From assembly GCA_019911985.1 (NCBI GenBank), contig JAIOJO010000301.1, positions 1-21,556 on the forward strand: a stretch of DNA of 21,556 bases, written 5' to 3'. The notes under the pieces are model-generated. The model was not told the DNA's origin, made no database searches, and saw only the letters and a program-made list of their open reading frames with translations. Shown here piece after piece: positions 1 through 6,345 of the stretch; within the stretch, counting starts at the first letter, position 1, and the number at the start of each line of letters is the position of its first letter. The position numbers and the translations under genes are program-made. This stretch comes from Sulfuricellaceae bacterium (lineage in GTDB: Bacteria > Pseudomonadota > Gammaproteobacteria > Burkholderiales > UBA9220).

Positions 1-373
1 CAATTGGCTGATGCGCACTTGCAAACGCGGGTCTTCGTTGACCAGCGCCTCGCCGATCAGCACCCGCACCATGCCGGGGTTTTTCTTGGCAAAGGCCAGC
101 AGCAGCGACAATATCGCGTCCAATTGCTTGATGCCGTTCGACTCCTCTTGAGTGATCTTGTTGACCAGGCTGAACAGGGTTTGCTCGATAAACTCGATCA
201 AGCCCTCGAACATCTGGGCTTTGCTGGCGAAATGCCGGTAAAGTGCCGCCTCGTACACATCCAGCTTGGCCGCCAAGGCCGCCGTGGTACTCTTCTCCCC
301 CTGAGGATTTTGCAGCATCTCCGCCAACACTTGCAATATCTGTAATTTACGTTCGCCGGGTTTAGCTGGCATG
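1..373 (-). CDS. slmA: Nucleoid occlusion factor SlmA (TetR family), partial, C-terminus beyond the window
   Basis: Reading down from the ATG at 373 gives 124 codons open to the left edge. The N-terminus (MPAKPGERKLQILQVLAEML) and the helix-turn-helix block (TTAALAAKLDVYEAALYRHF, about residues 29-48) match the SlmA branch of TetR-like proteins. SlmA binds specific chromosomal sites and antagonises FtsZ polymerisation over the nucleoid. An AGGAGAAAG ribosome binding site lies just before the ATG. The start is only 37 bases after the argB stop on the same strand, so the two are probably co-transcribed, an arrangement familiar from gammaproteobacteria. The missing C-terminal half prevents checking the dimer/FtsZ-binding region. 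Another TetR regulator is possible but unlikely given the N-terminal match and the neighbour. Confidence 0.88.
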
Positions 374-411
374 GTGCTTTCTCCTAAATTGAGTCTATAC
401 GCCGGACGGGC

Positions 412-1296
412 TCAGGCATTGGCGCGGATCAGCGTACCCACGCCGTCGTCCGTCAGAATTTCCAGCAACAAGGCGTGCTCGACCCGCCCGTCGATGATGT
501 GGCTGGACTTCACGCCGTTTTTCACCGCCTCCAGCGCGGTGGAAATTTTAGGGATCATGCCGCCGGAAATCGTGCCGTTTTCGATCAACTCATCCACCAT
601 CGCGGCGGTTAGCCCGGTCAACAACTTCCCTTCCTTGTCCAGCACGCCGGTGGTATTGGTCAATAAAATCAGCTTTTCGGCCCTGAGCGTCTCCGCCAGC
701 CTACCGGCCACCAGATCGGCGTTGATGTTGTAGGCTTCCCCGTCGTCGCCCACGCCTATGGGCGCGATCACCGGAATAAAATCCTTGGTGTCCAGCAGAG
801 CCACCAGGGCGGGGTCGATACCCACCACTTCGCCGACCTGGCCGATGTCGATCATCTCATCCTCCTTCTCCTTGCTTTTCAGCTTGAGCTTGCGGGCGCG
901 AATAAATTCGCCGTCCTTGCCGGTCAAGCCGACGGCCTTGCCGCCGTGGTGGTTGATGAGGCCGACGATTTCCTTGTTGACCAGGCCGCCCAACACCATT
1001 TCCACAATGTCCATGGTTTCCCGGTCGGTCACGCGCATACCCTGGATGAACTCGCCTTGCTTGCCGACACGCTTCAGCAAATCGTTGATCTGCGGCCCGC
1101 CGCCATGCACCACCACCGGATTGAGGCCGACCAGCTTCAGCAGCACCACGTCGCGGGCGAAGCCATGCTTGAGATGTTCCTCGGTCATGGCATTGCCGCC
1201 GTACTTGATGACGATGGTTTTGTCCTGAAAACGGCGGATATAAGGCAGCGCTTCGGATAAGATATTGGCTTTTTCCTGGGCGGTGGAAGATGTCAT
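412..1296 (-). CDS. argB: Acetylglutamate kinase (arginine biosynthesis, step 2)
   Basis: This 294-residue protein phosphorylates N-acetyl-L-glutamate with ATP in the cytoplasm. It is an amino-acid-kinase fold enzyme with the phosphate-binding motif IKYGGNAM near residue 30, VVVHGGGPQI near 61-70, GLTGKDGE near 123-130, and the C-terminal IPVIAPIGVG and YNINADLVAG blocks. The N-terminal extension (about 20 residues ending ILSEALPYIRRF) is the helix found in hexameric, arginine-inhibited kinases such as that of Pseudomonas aeruginosa, so feedback inhibition by arginine is likely. That is inferred from family knowledge, not shown here. The start at 1296 is supported by AAAGGAG nine bases upstream. 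Length is normal and no damage is visible. It leads an argB-slmA unit and is transcribed divergently from the sigma-factor gene at 1488. Confidence 0.96.
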   Translation of the reverse strand: MTSSTAQEKANILSEALPYIRRFQDKTIVIKYGGNAMTEEHLKHGFARDVVLLKLVGLNPVVVHGGGPQINDLLKRVGKQGEFIQGMRVTDRETMDIVEMVLGGLVNKEIVGLINHHGGKAVGLTGKDGEFIRARKLKLKSKEKEDEMIDIGQVGEVVGIDPALVALLDTKDFIPVIAPIGVGDDGEAYNINADLVAGRLAETLRAEKLILLTNTTGVLDKEGKLLTGLTAAMVDELIENGTISGGMIPKISTALEAVKNGVKSSHIIDGRVEHALLLEILTDDGVGTLIRANA

Positions 1297-1415
1297 CGAC
1301 TACTCCTTTGCAATTGGGAAGGACTTCGGCTGGCTGGCTATTTTACCTGAAGTGAGCGCAAACAGCGTGCCGCCATCGTCTTGCATGCGAATGGATAATC
1401 CGGGTTCAATACAGG

Positions 1416-1445
1416 TTGAACGATGCCCCCAAGTGACAGTAGACT
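1416..1445 (+). promoter_or_regulatory. Possible sigma-70-like promoter upstream of the ECF sigma gene
   Basis: TTGAAC (1416-1421) and TAGACT (1440-1445) are separated by 18 bases and lie about 40 bases before the sigma-factor start, in the divergent argB/sigma intergenic region. The match to consensus is only moderate. An autoregulated ECF-type promoter could sit in the same interval, but I cannot recognise one with confidence. Confidence 0.22.
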
Positions 1446-1487
1446 GTCGGCACCCTCAAACCAAGGCGCGGCTAAAAAAACACTCCG

Positions 1488-2090
1488 ATGACCGATACCA
1501 CCTCGATCGCGCCCGACCCGGAAAGCTGGGTCGAACGTTACGGCAATTACCTGTTCCGTTACGCCATGACATTCCTGCGGGAAGAAAAACTAGCCGAGGA
1601 TGCGGTGCAGGAATGCCTGCTGGCGGGACTTGAAGCCCTCGCCAAGTACACCGGTTCCGCCTCGGAAAAAACCTGGCTGACCGGCATTCTGAAACATAAA
1701 ATTGTCGACAGCGTCCGCCAGCAGTCGCGGGAAAAACCCATGGAAGACATAGAAAACCTGGCCGACGCGCTGCCGGACGAGGACGACTTGTTCGACGAAA
1801 CCGCCCATTGGAGCCATCCCATCGTCAGCTTGGACGATCCCTCCACCGCGCTGGACAACAAACGTTTCTGGGAGGCGCTGGATAAATGTATTTCGGCGCT
1901 GCCGCCGAAACTGGCGCGCTTGTTCATGCTGCGCGAACTGGGCGGTATGGACAGCGAAAATATTTGTCAGGAATTGCAGATCACCGCGACTAACTTGTGG
2001 ACGATGCTGTACCGGTGCCGCATGAGCCTGAGGCAATGTCTTGAAGTGAGGTGGTTGGGAAGTCGGAGGAGCGGCGATGCTGTCGTGTAA
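1488..2090 (+). CDS. ECF-type RNA polymerase sigma factor controlling the metallophore operon
   Basis: This 200-residue sigma-70-family protein has two recognisable regions. Region 2 (about residues 16-75) contains YGNYLFRYAMTFLREEKLAEDAV, written here as two blocks YGNYLFRYAMTFL and REEKLAEDAV. Region 4 (about 128-190) has ALPPKLARLFMLRELGGM followed by a helix-turn-helix-like stretch. They are joined by an acidic linker rich in D and E. It probably directs RNA polymerase to its own operon. The gene overlaps the anti-sigma gene by 14 bases, which couples their translation, and is followed by hvfABC genes, a common arrangement for bufferin/HvfA-type loci. The start at 1488 lacks a clear Shine-Dalgarno sequence, but no better in-frame start keeps region 2 complete. 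The inducing signal is not visible; copper or oxidative stress is an inference from the neighbours. Confidence 0.85.
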   Translation: MTDTTSIAPDPESWVERYGNYLFRYAMTFLREEKLAEDAVQECLLAGLEALAKYTGSASEKTWLTGILKHKIVDSVRQQSREKPMEDIENLADALPDEDDLFDETAHWSHPIVSLDDPSTALDNKRFWEALDKCISALPPKLARLFMLRELGGMDSENICQELQITATNLWTMLYRCRMSLRQCLEVRWLGSRRSGDAVV

Positions 2091-2343
2091 GGATGTGAGT
2101 CATTTGGTTGCGCGCTCGGCGGACCGGAAATTAAGTCTGACGGAACGCGTCGGGCTGCGTTTCCATCTGTGGATCTGCGACCAATGCCGCCGCTTCGAAC
2201 ACAACATGGCGCTGATCGGCAAGGCCTTCAAGCAATTGGGGGCCGAACCCGAAAGCCTGTGCCCTCCCCACATCGGGCTTAGCCCCGAAGCGGAAGAGCG
2301 CCTCCGGCAGACACTCAAGCATCATTGCCACAGCCACCCCTAA
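2077..2343 (+). CDS. Small soluble zinc-finger anti-sigma factor
   Basis: This 88-residue protein carries the zf-HC2-like anti-sigma signature HLWICDQC (about residues 29-36), the H-x3-C-x2-C metal site of ZAS anti-sigma factors. No transmembrane segment is visible, so it is probably a cytoplasmic sensor rather than a membrane-anchored one. The C-terminus ends HHCHSHP, an extra His/Cys-rich tail that could bind metal. The start at 2077 has a strong GGAGGAG site and overlaps the end of the sigma gene, the usual arrangement for a cognate pair. It probably sequesters the adjacent sigma factor until metal binding or thiol oxidation releases it. That mechanism is inferred from family behaviour and position. 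Confidence 0.8.
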   Translation: MLSCKDVSHLVARSADRKLSLTERVGLRFHLWICDQCRRFEHNMALIGKAFKQLGAEPESLCPPHIGLSPEAEERLRQTLKHHCHSHP

Positions 2344-2396
2344 AGGGATGGGAAACATCGTTCATTTCATTTAAATCTTAATTTAGGAGCTTCACC

Positions 2397-2702
2397 ATGA
2401 AAAACACCAAAACCGCTTTGACCCTTGCCCTGGGCACCGCCTTCACCGTCTCCCTCGCCGTTGGGGCCGCGCATGCGGCGGAAAGCCCCTTTGCGATGAA
2501 AACCCTGGAGCACGGCTATAGGGTGGCCGACGCAGGCGACGCGATGAGCAAAAAACCGGACGGTAAGTGCGGGGCCACGAAAGGCGCCGCCGTGATGGAG
2601 AAAAAGGCCGACGCCATGTCCGCCAAAGTTCAGGATGGAAAATGCGGCGGCAGCAAGACGATGAGCAAAAAATCGGACGGCAAGTGCGGGGCCAAGAAAT
2701 AA
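2397..2702 (+). CDS. hvfA: HvfA/bufferin-type RiPP metallophore precursor with three DGKCG motifs
   Basis: This is a 101-residue peptide. Residues 1 to about 28 form a signal peptide with a hydrophobic core and an AHA cleavage-type end, so the product should be exported to the periplasm. The mature part is rich in Lys, Gly and Ala and contains three DGKCG motifs at about residues 55-59, 80-84 and 94-98, each a one-residue variant of the EGKCG core motif of HvfA-type peptides. In that family the Cys of each core is converted by an MNIO enzyme into an oxazolone/thioamide that binds copper. A clear TTAGGAG site precedes the ATG. The gene follows the anti-sigma gene after 53 bases and is followed immediately by the maturase genes. 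Three cores predict three modified Cys residues. Recognition is by motif and context, not by a search. Confidence 0.82.
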   Translation: MKNTKTALTLALGTAFTVSLAVGAAHAAESPFAMKTLEHGYRVADAGDAMSKKPDGKCGATKGAAVMEKKADAMSAKVQDGKCGGSKTMSKKSDGKCGAKK

Positions 2703-3559
2703 GGCTCGGCATCGAACTCGCCGGATTGCGCGGCGTGGGGCTGGGCCTGCGGAGTGAGCTGATTCCCGCCCTCCGCAGCCGCATCCCCGATGCCATCGAC
2801 TTTCTGGAAGTCGCCCCGGAAAACTGGATCGGCCTGGGCGGAGCCTTGGGCAAGGAACTGCAGCGGTTCCGCGAACAACGGCCTATCGTCGCCCATGGCC
2901 TATCCCTCTCCCTAGGCGGCCTCGCACCGCTGGACGAGGTTTTTCTCGGCCGCGTCAAACACTTTCTCGACCAATACCGCGCTCCCCTCTACAGCGAACA
3001 CCTGAGCTATTGTTCGGACGACGGCCAGCTCTACGACCTGCTGCCGATACCCTTCACCGAAGAAGCGGTGCATTACGTGGCGGCGCGCATCCGCCGCACG
3101 CAAGACATTTTGGAGCGGCGCATCGCCGTGGAGAACGCCTCCTACTATGTCGCCGCCCCCATCGCCGAATTGAGCGAAACGGATTTCATCCGCGCCGTGC
3201 TGGAAGAGGCCGACTGCCTGCTGCACCTGGACGTCAACAACATCTACGTCAACAGCGTCAACTTCGACTTCGACCCAAGCGAATTTCTCCACGCGCTGCC
3301 CGGCGAGCGCATCGCCTACATCCATACCGCCGGCCACTACCGCGAGGCGGACGACCTGCTGATCGACACCCACGGCGCCGCGGTGATCGAGCCGGTCTGG
3401 GCGCTGCTGGAAGAGGCCTACCGCCGCTTCGGCGTATTCCCCACCCTGCTGGAGCGGGACTTCAATATCCCGCCGCTGGAGCAACTGCTGCCCGAAGTGG
3501 AACGCATCGCGCAACTGCAACAGTGCCTGGAAAAATCCAGCCATGCCGCGCACGCCTGA
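2684..3559 (+). CDS. hvfB: HvfB/BufB-type MNIO RiPP maturase (DUF692)
   Basis: DUF692 proteins are TIM-barrel multinuclear non-heme iron oxygenases that modify Cys in precursor peptides. Family landmarks are GVGLGLR near the N-terminus, DFLEVAPENW, the metal-ligand blocks AHGLSLSLGG, YSEHLSY, AVENASYY, HLDVNNIYVN, YIHTAGHY and DTHG, and LERDFNIP near the C-terminus. The reading frame is open well upstream, inside the precursor gene, and there is no ATG close to the expected N-terminus. I chose GTG at 2684, preceded by a GGACGG-like site. ATG at 2642 (weak AGGA upstream) and TTG at 2726 are alternatives. With the chosen start the gene overlaps the precursor by 19 bases, implying translational coupling. 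Its end overlaps hvfC by 17 bases. Function is confident; the start is not. Confidence 0.88.
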   Translation: MRGQEIRLGIELAGLRGVGLGLRSELIPALRSRIPDAIDFLEVAPENWIGLGGALGKELQRFREQRPIVAHGLSLSLGGLAPLDEVFLGRVKHFLDQYRAPLYSEHLSYCSDDGQLYDLLPIPFTEEAVHYVAARIRRTQDILERRIAVENASYYVAAPIAELSETDFIRAVLEEADCLLHLDVNNIYVNSVNFDFDPSEFLHALPGERIAYIHTAGHYREADDLLIDTHGAAVIEPVWALLEEAYRRFGVFPTLLERDFNIPPLEQLLPEVERIAQLQQCLEKSSHAAHA

Positions 3560-4307
3560 ATTCCAGCGCTACCAAAACGCTTTCGCCGCCCACATCCGCG
3601 ACCCGCGTGCCAACCCGCGCCCGCGCGGCGTTCCGGCGCGGCGCATGAAGGTCTACAACGAGCTGCTGTTCAACAACATCGAAGGCTTTCTGCTCGCCTG
3701 CTTCCCGGTGCTGCGCCAAGTGCTCGGCGTGCGGCGCTGGACGCGGCTGGTACGCGACTTCTTTGCCGAGCACCGCTGCCACACGCCGATTTTCCGCCAG
3801 ATCCCCGACGAATTCGTGCGCTATTTGCTGCAGGCGCGCGCGCCCAACCCAGACGATCCGCCTTTTCTGAACGAGCTGGCCCATTACGAATGGGTAGAAC
3901 TGGCGCTGGCGGTAGCCGAGCAAGAACCCGAGTGGGAGCGCATCGACCCCGAAGGCGACCTGCTGGAACAGCGCCCGGCCCTCAACCCGGTGCTGGCGCG
4001 CTTGTCCTACCTCTATCCGGTGCATCGCATCGGCCCGCGTTTCAAACCCGCGGCGCCTGGCCCACAGCCGACCCTGATCGCGGTATTCCGCACGCCGGAC
4101 TATGCCATGCGTTTCGTGCAGCTCAACCCGGCCAGCATGGCGCTGCTGGAAATCCTGGAGCGCGATCTATGCACCGGCCGCCAGGCATTGGAACGCATCG
4201 CAAGCGAATTGAAGCACCCCGACCCCGCCCAACTGATCTTAGCGGGGCAGGAAATTCTGCGGAATTTGCAGCATGAAGGCGCTATTCTCGGCGCCTGGAA
4301 GCCATAA
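3543..4307 (+). CDS. hvfC: HvfC/BufC-type partner protein (DUF2063), RiPP recognition and delivery
   Basis: This 254-residue protein has the DUF2063 N-terminal pattern: FQRYQNAFAAHIRDP, then RRMKVYNELLFNNIEGFL and CFPVLRQVLG, followed by DFFAEHRCHTPIFRQIPDEF and LAHYEWVELAL. A C-terminal winged-helix-like region follows (about 170-254; ALLEILERDLCTGRQALERI). In HvfABC/BufABC loci the DUF2063 protein partners the MNIO enzyme and is thought to present the precursor to it. It overlaps hvfB by 17 bases and ends the operon. The DoxX-like membrane protein often seen as a fourth gene in such loci is absent, and a damaged DUF1294 membrane-protein gene comes next. The start at 3543 is the first ATG and gives the usual family N-terminus. 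Confidence 0.86.
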   Translation: MPRTPEFQRYQNAFAAHIRDPRANPRPRGVPARRMKVYNELLFNNIEGFLLACFPVLRQVLGVRRWTRLVRDFFAEHRCHTPIFRQIPDEFVRYLLQARAPNPDDPPFLNELAHYEWVELALAVAEQEPEWERIDPEGDLLEQRPALNPVLARLSYLYPVHRIGPRFKPAAPGPQPTLIAVFRTPDYAMRFVQLNPASMALLEILERDLCTGRQALERIASELKHPDPAQLILAGQEILRNLQHEGAILGAWKP

Positions 4308-4335
4308 CGGCCGCATGCATCCCCCTTGGTTCGAC

Positions 4336-4511
4336 ATGAGCGCCTTCACAATCTGGGTTTTCTCGCTGTACGCGGGCATGAGCGTTATCACGGCCGCCGC
4401 GTATGTCTGGGATAAATCCAGGGCGCGGCGGGCGGCGCGTATCCGAGCAAACCCTGCACCTGATGGGCCGCGCTGGGCGGCTGGCCGGGCGCGGCGCTGG
4501 CCCAGAGGGCT
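4336..4511 (+). pseudogene. Truncated, frameshifted DUF1294 gene (5' half only)
   Basis: The first 30 or so codons (MSAFTIWVFSLYAGMS...) match the intact DUF1294 protein at 15254-15538, and the DNA aligns through about 176 bases at roughly 90% identity by eye. Relative to the intact copy there is a 5-base deletion in the GCGCGGCG run (near 4424) and an extra G near 4461, so the frame is lost after WDKSRARR. The homology stops abruptly at the GCCCAG-GGGCT stretch (about 4511) and hicBA leader sequence begins. An apparent longer open frame (4273-4773) that joins this remnant to HicB is an accident of the frameshifts. The remnant may have arisen when the hicBA-bearing DNA arrived. Confidence 0.72.
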
Positions 4512-4548
4512 TTATCAAGGGTTTTTATCGAAAGGATATGGTGCTAAC

Positions 4549-4773
4549 ATGACTATTATGGAACGTAACCTGAAATTTGTTGTATTCGCCGAAGACGGCG
4601 CCCATGTCGCACGCTGCCTGGATGTTGAGGTAGCAAGCGAAGGCGATACCAAAGAGGAAGCCATAGCCAACCTTCAGGAGGCTCTGGAACTCTACTTCGA
4701 AGATCACTCTGCCGGACTGGCTGATCTACCTCCCCGAACGTACCAGTTCGGGGAGGTGGCAGTCCATGCCTAA
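4549..4773 (+). CDS. hicB: HicB-type antitoxin
   Basis: This 74-residue protein has the partial RNase-H-like HicB fold: LKFVVFAEDGAHVARCLD, then a conserved stretch with EGDTKEEAIANLQEALELYF. It lacks a recognisable C-terminal DNA-binding domain, as in the short HicB class. HicB binds and neutralises HicA and usually represses its own operon. I start at ATG 4549, with AAGGA about 13 bases upstream; ATG 4558 is an alternative. The end overlaps the hicA start by 8 bases (ATGCCTAA), so the antitoxin is made first and the pair is coupled. Reading the sequence further upstream in frame would add part of the DUF1294 remnant, which I reject. Confidence 0.87.
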   Translation: MTIMERNLKFVVFAEDGAHVARCLDVEVASEGDTKEEAIANLQEALELYFEDHSAGLADLPPRTYQFGEVAVHA

Positions 4774-4969
4774 ACGCTGGTCCACAACCGAGGTTGAGCG
4801 CATTCTGCTGCGGTATGGATTCATACTAGTCAGCCAGAAAGGAAGCCACAGAAAGTATGTTGCCAACGGGCGTGTTGTGATTGTTCCAGCCGGTCGCAAG
4901 GAAATACGCGCAGGAACTTTCGCATCGATATTGCGCCAGTCAGGTCTCGACGCTTCTGCGTTCGAGTAA
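4766..4969 (+). CDS. hicA: HicA-type mRNA interferase toxin
   Basis: This 67-residue protein has the HicA double-stranded-RNA-binding-like fold. It contains VERILLRYGFILVSQKGSH with the catalytic histidine in KGSHRKY (about residues 31-33 to 38), then RVVIVPAGRKEIRAGTFASI and a C-terminal Leu-rich helix ILRQSGLDASAFE. HicA cleaves mRNA and is held in check by HicB. Length and motifs look intact, so it is probably active. It overlaps hicB and is followed by a strong terminator at 4991-5024. The antitoxin-first order is the reverse of the classical E. coli hicAB order, but is common. Confidence 0.9.
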   Translation: MPKRWSTTEVERILLRYGFILVSQKGSHRKYVANGRVVIVPAGRKEIRAGTFASILRQSGLDASAFE

Positions 4970-4990
4970 CTACGCAACCATTCAAACCCG

Positions 4991-5024
4991 CCCTCTTTCT
5001 CCCTTGGGAGATCGAGGGTTTTTT
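4991..5024 (+). terminator. Rho-independent terminator of the hicBA unit
   Basis: The arms CCCTC...CTCCC and GGGAG...GAGGG pair around a TT loop with a small internal bulge (TTT/ATC), followed directly by TTTTTT. It starts 22 bases after the hicA stop. Confidence 0.85.
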
Positions 5025-5133
5025 CACGCTCGTCATTTGACGGTTTTCGACTTGCGCAAAATCGCAAACTGAACTCGATGCTTGACCGCCATGGCGCCAA
5101 AGGCGTGCATGGGTGGCACTACAATTACTATAA

Positions 5134-5164
5134 GGCACACGATCACAGGGTGTGATCGTGCGCC
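5134..5164. repeat. 14-bp inverted repeat in a 270-bp stretch without genes
   Basis: GGCACACGATCACA and TGTGATCGTGCGCC pair at 13 of 14 positions around a GGG loop. No T-run follows, so it is not an ordinary terminator. It lies in the interval 5025-5298, which has no supportable gene, between the hicBA terminator and the end of the orphan hicB. It could be an operator, a REP-like palindrome or a remnant of a mobile element. Confidence 0.55.
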
Positions 5165-5298
5165 ACACTTGAATGCTAATCCGTCCTACGCAGGCTGTTT
5201 GCGAACCATTTGGCCAGAAAACAAATCGAAGCTGCCCCCCTTCAGCCCTACCCAACCAACCACAGCCGACCGACCTACAAAGACAGGACTTAATGCGA

Positions 5299-5631
5299 TT
5301 AGGCGTGCGCTGCGTTTTTCAGGACTTCGGCAGCCCATTGGTTCAGGCTCTTGCCAGCCGCCTGGGCGGCCACCAGGGCCGCGCCATGCACTTCGGGCGG
5401 CACCCGAAGCATGATGTTCCCGGATTTGGGTTTTTCCGGCGTGACGCCCTGGGCGGCGCAGTCCTCCAGGTAATCATCTACGGCCGCCTCGAAATTGGCT
5501 CGGAGTTCGGCGACCGTCTCACCGTGAAAACTGATGATGGTACGCACCCCAAGCACACGTCCAGTAAAAATGCCGTCGCGTTCGTCAAACTCTATCCGGG
5601 CGGTATAGCCCTTGCGGTTCATGGTGTTCAT
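5299..5631 (-). CDS. hicB: Orphan HicB-family antitoxin with C-terminal ribbon-helix-helix domain
   Basis: This 110-residue protein has an N-terminal HicB fold (YTARIEFDERDGIFTGRVLG, then SFHGETVAELRANFEAAVDDY). A C-terminal ribbon-helix-helix segment follows (GNIMLRVPPEVHGAALVAAQ and AGKSLNQWAAEVL, about residues 70-105), the long HicB class that binds its own operator. The start at 5631 has GGAG eight bases upstream; an in-frame extension to 5703 lacks a good site. No intact hicA is next to it. The preceding stop codon overlaps this ATG (ATGA), and the codons before that stop read like the end of a HicA protein. It may therefore be a solitary antitoxin that still regulates or protects against related HicA toxins. 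Confidence 0.82.
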   Translation of the reverse strand: MNTMNRKGYTARIEFDERDGIFTGRVLGVRTIISFHGETVAELRANFEAAVDDYLEDCAAQGVTPEKPKSGNIMLRVPPEVHGAALVAAQAAGKSLNQWAAEVLKNAAHA

Positions 5632-5669
5632 GGTTTTACTCCAACACGTTCTAGTAACTCCCAAAAGGG
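5628..5669 (-). pseudogene. Possible 3' remnant of a hicA gene
   Basis: In the frame that ends with the TGA overlapping the hicB start, the last codons read PFWELLERVGVKP. Many HicA proteins paired with long HicB end in a similar helix and -GVKP tail. Upstream of this the frame no longer resembles HicA, and a leader-like repeat (5697-5735) takes its place. The match is short, so this is a suggestion rather than a firm call. Confidence 0.35.
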
Positions 5670-5696
5670 TGGAGTCCATAGATACGCGGGATGATT

Positions 5697-5733
5697 TTGG
5701 CACGGCAAACCGCTGTTATGAAGAATTACGCAG
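5697..5733 (-). repeat. Leader-like direct repeat, copy 1 (second copy 6258-6291)
   Basis: On the plus strand both copies share TTGGCAYGGCAAACCKCTGT, then (after a 3-base indel) GAAGAATTRCG, giving about 30 matching positions. Copy 2 covers the ribosome binding site and start of the DUF4160 gene. Copy 1 spans the stop of the DUF2442 gene and runs towards the orphan hicB. A shared leader suggests that toxin-antitoxin-like cassettes were exchanged or duplicated here. Confidence 0.55.
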
Positions 5734-5986
5734 GTTCTCCAGTAACTGCCGGTACGGGGTGGCTTCCTAAATAGAGCGTATCGTAGCTGAGGTCTATCTC
5801 TCCTGGCCATTCAACCGAACCCGCGACGACGCGCACCCCCAAAAATAGGCTGCGTTCGCGCAGGCGTTTGAACACACCTTGGTCTAAATAGGGCTTGGTA
5901 TCGAAAACGCGCTGTTCTCCGTTGGTGAAAGTGAGCAGTAATACATGGTCTTCGAGTGGCAGAGCGGTTGCAACATAAGGGTTCAT
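5726..5986 (-). CDS. DUF2442 domain protein, likely partner of DUF4160
   Basis: This 86-residue protein begins MNPYVATALPLEDHVLLLTF and has the DUF2442 pattern: NGEQRVFDTKPYLDQGVFKRL followed by VEWPGEIDLSYDTLYL (shown here in parts). DUF2442 genes are frequently next to DUF4160 genes and the pair is suspected to be toxin-antitoxin-like, but I know of no firm biochemical role. The start has a perfect AGGAGA site and lies 8 bases after the DUF4160 stop, so the two are co-transcribed. Its last codons merge into the repeated leader at 5697-5733. Confidence 0.85.
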   Translation of the reverse strand: MNPYVATALPLEDHVLLLTFTNGEQRVFDTKPYLDQGVFKRLRERSLFLGVRVVAGSVEWPGEIDLSYDTLYLGSHPVPAVTGEPA

Positions 5987-5994
5987 GTTATCTC

Positions 5995-6264
5995 CTAGCG
6001 CAGCGGATCAATGCGAAAAGGTTCTTCGCCTTTGACGGCTAAACCCCAATCGGCTAGCAGGTCTTCCTTATGAATGAGCATCCATGCTTGAATCAGCTTT
6101 TCCTTGTTGGGCGGCATGTTGCCTGAGAGACGTTCGCCTGTTTCGATCAGGTAAACGGCCTGCTGATTCTGGCACTCTGCATGAATGTGTGGCGCATGAT
6201 GTTGCTTATCATCGAAAAAATACATGCGAATGAGGATACCAAAAAACATACTGATGGTTGGCAT
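5995..6264 (-). CDS. DUF4160 domain protein
   Basis: This 89-residue protein starts MPTISMFFGILIRMYFFDD and carries the conserved HHAPHIHAEC block (about residues 22-31), hallmarks of DUF4160. The C-terminus (LLADWGLAVKGEEPFRIDPL) matches the family's usual ending. I start at 6264, preceded by AGAGG; an extension to 6318 is open but lacks a site and adds atypical residues. It forms a two-gene unit with the DUF2442 gene downstream. Function is unknown; a toxin-antitoxin-like role is inferred from this pairing and from the HicAB genes beside it. Confidence 0.86.
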   Translation of the reverse strand: MPTISMFFGILIRMYFFDDKQHHAPHIHAECQNQQAVYLIETGERLSGNMPPNKEKLIQAWMLIHKEDLLADWGLAVKGEEPFRIDPLR

Positions 6265-6345
6265 GGCAAACCTCTGTGAAGAATTGCGAAATTGTATCCC
6301 AGTATCATCACAAAACAATAGCGCCTGTAGGACGCCCTACGCGAC

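Noticed and set aside
2912..3553. Long open frames antisense to hvfB, the ABC-F gene and argB
   Set aside because: They are the expected by-product of GC-rich codon use in strongly supported genes on the opposite strand.
4273..4773. One 166-residue protein starting inside hvfC and ending as HicB
   Set aside because: The first part is a frameshifted DUF1294 remnant and the second part is a complete HicB with its own start; the joined frame is accidental.
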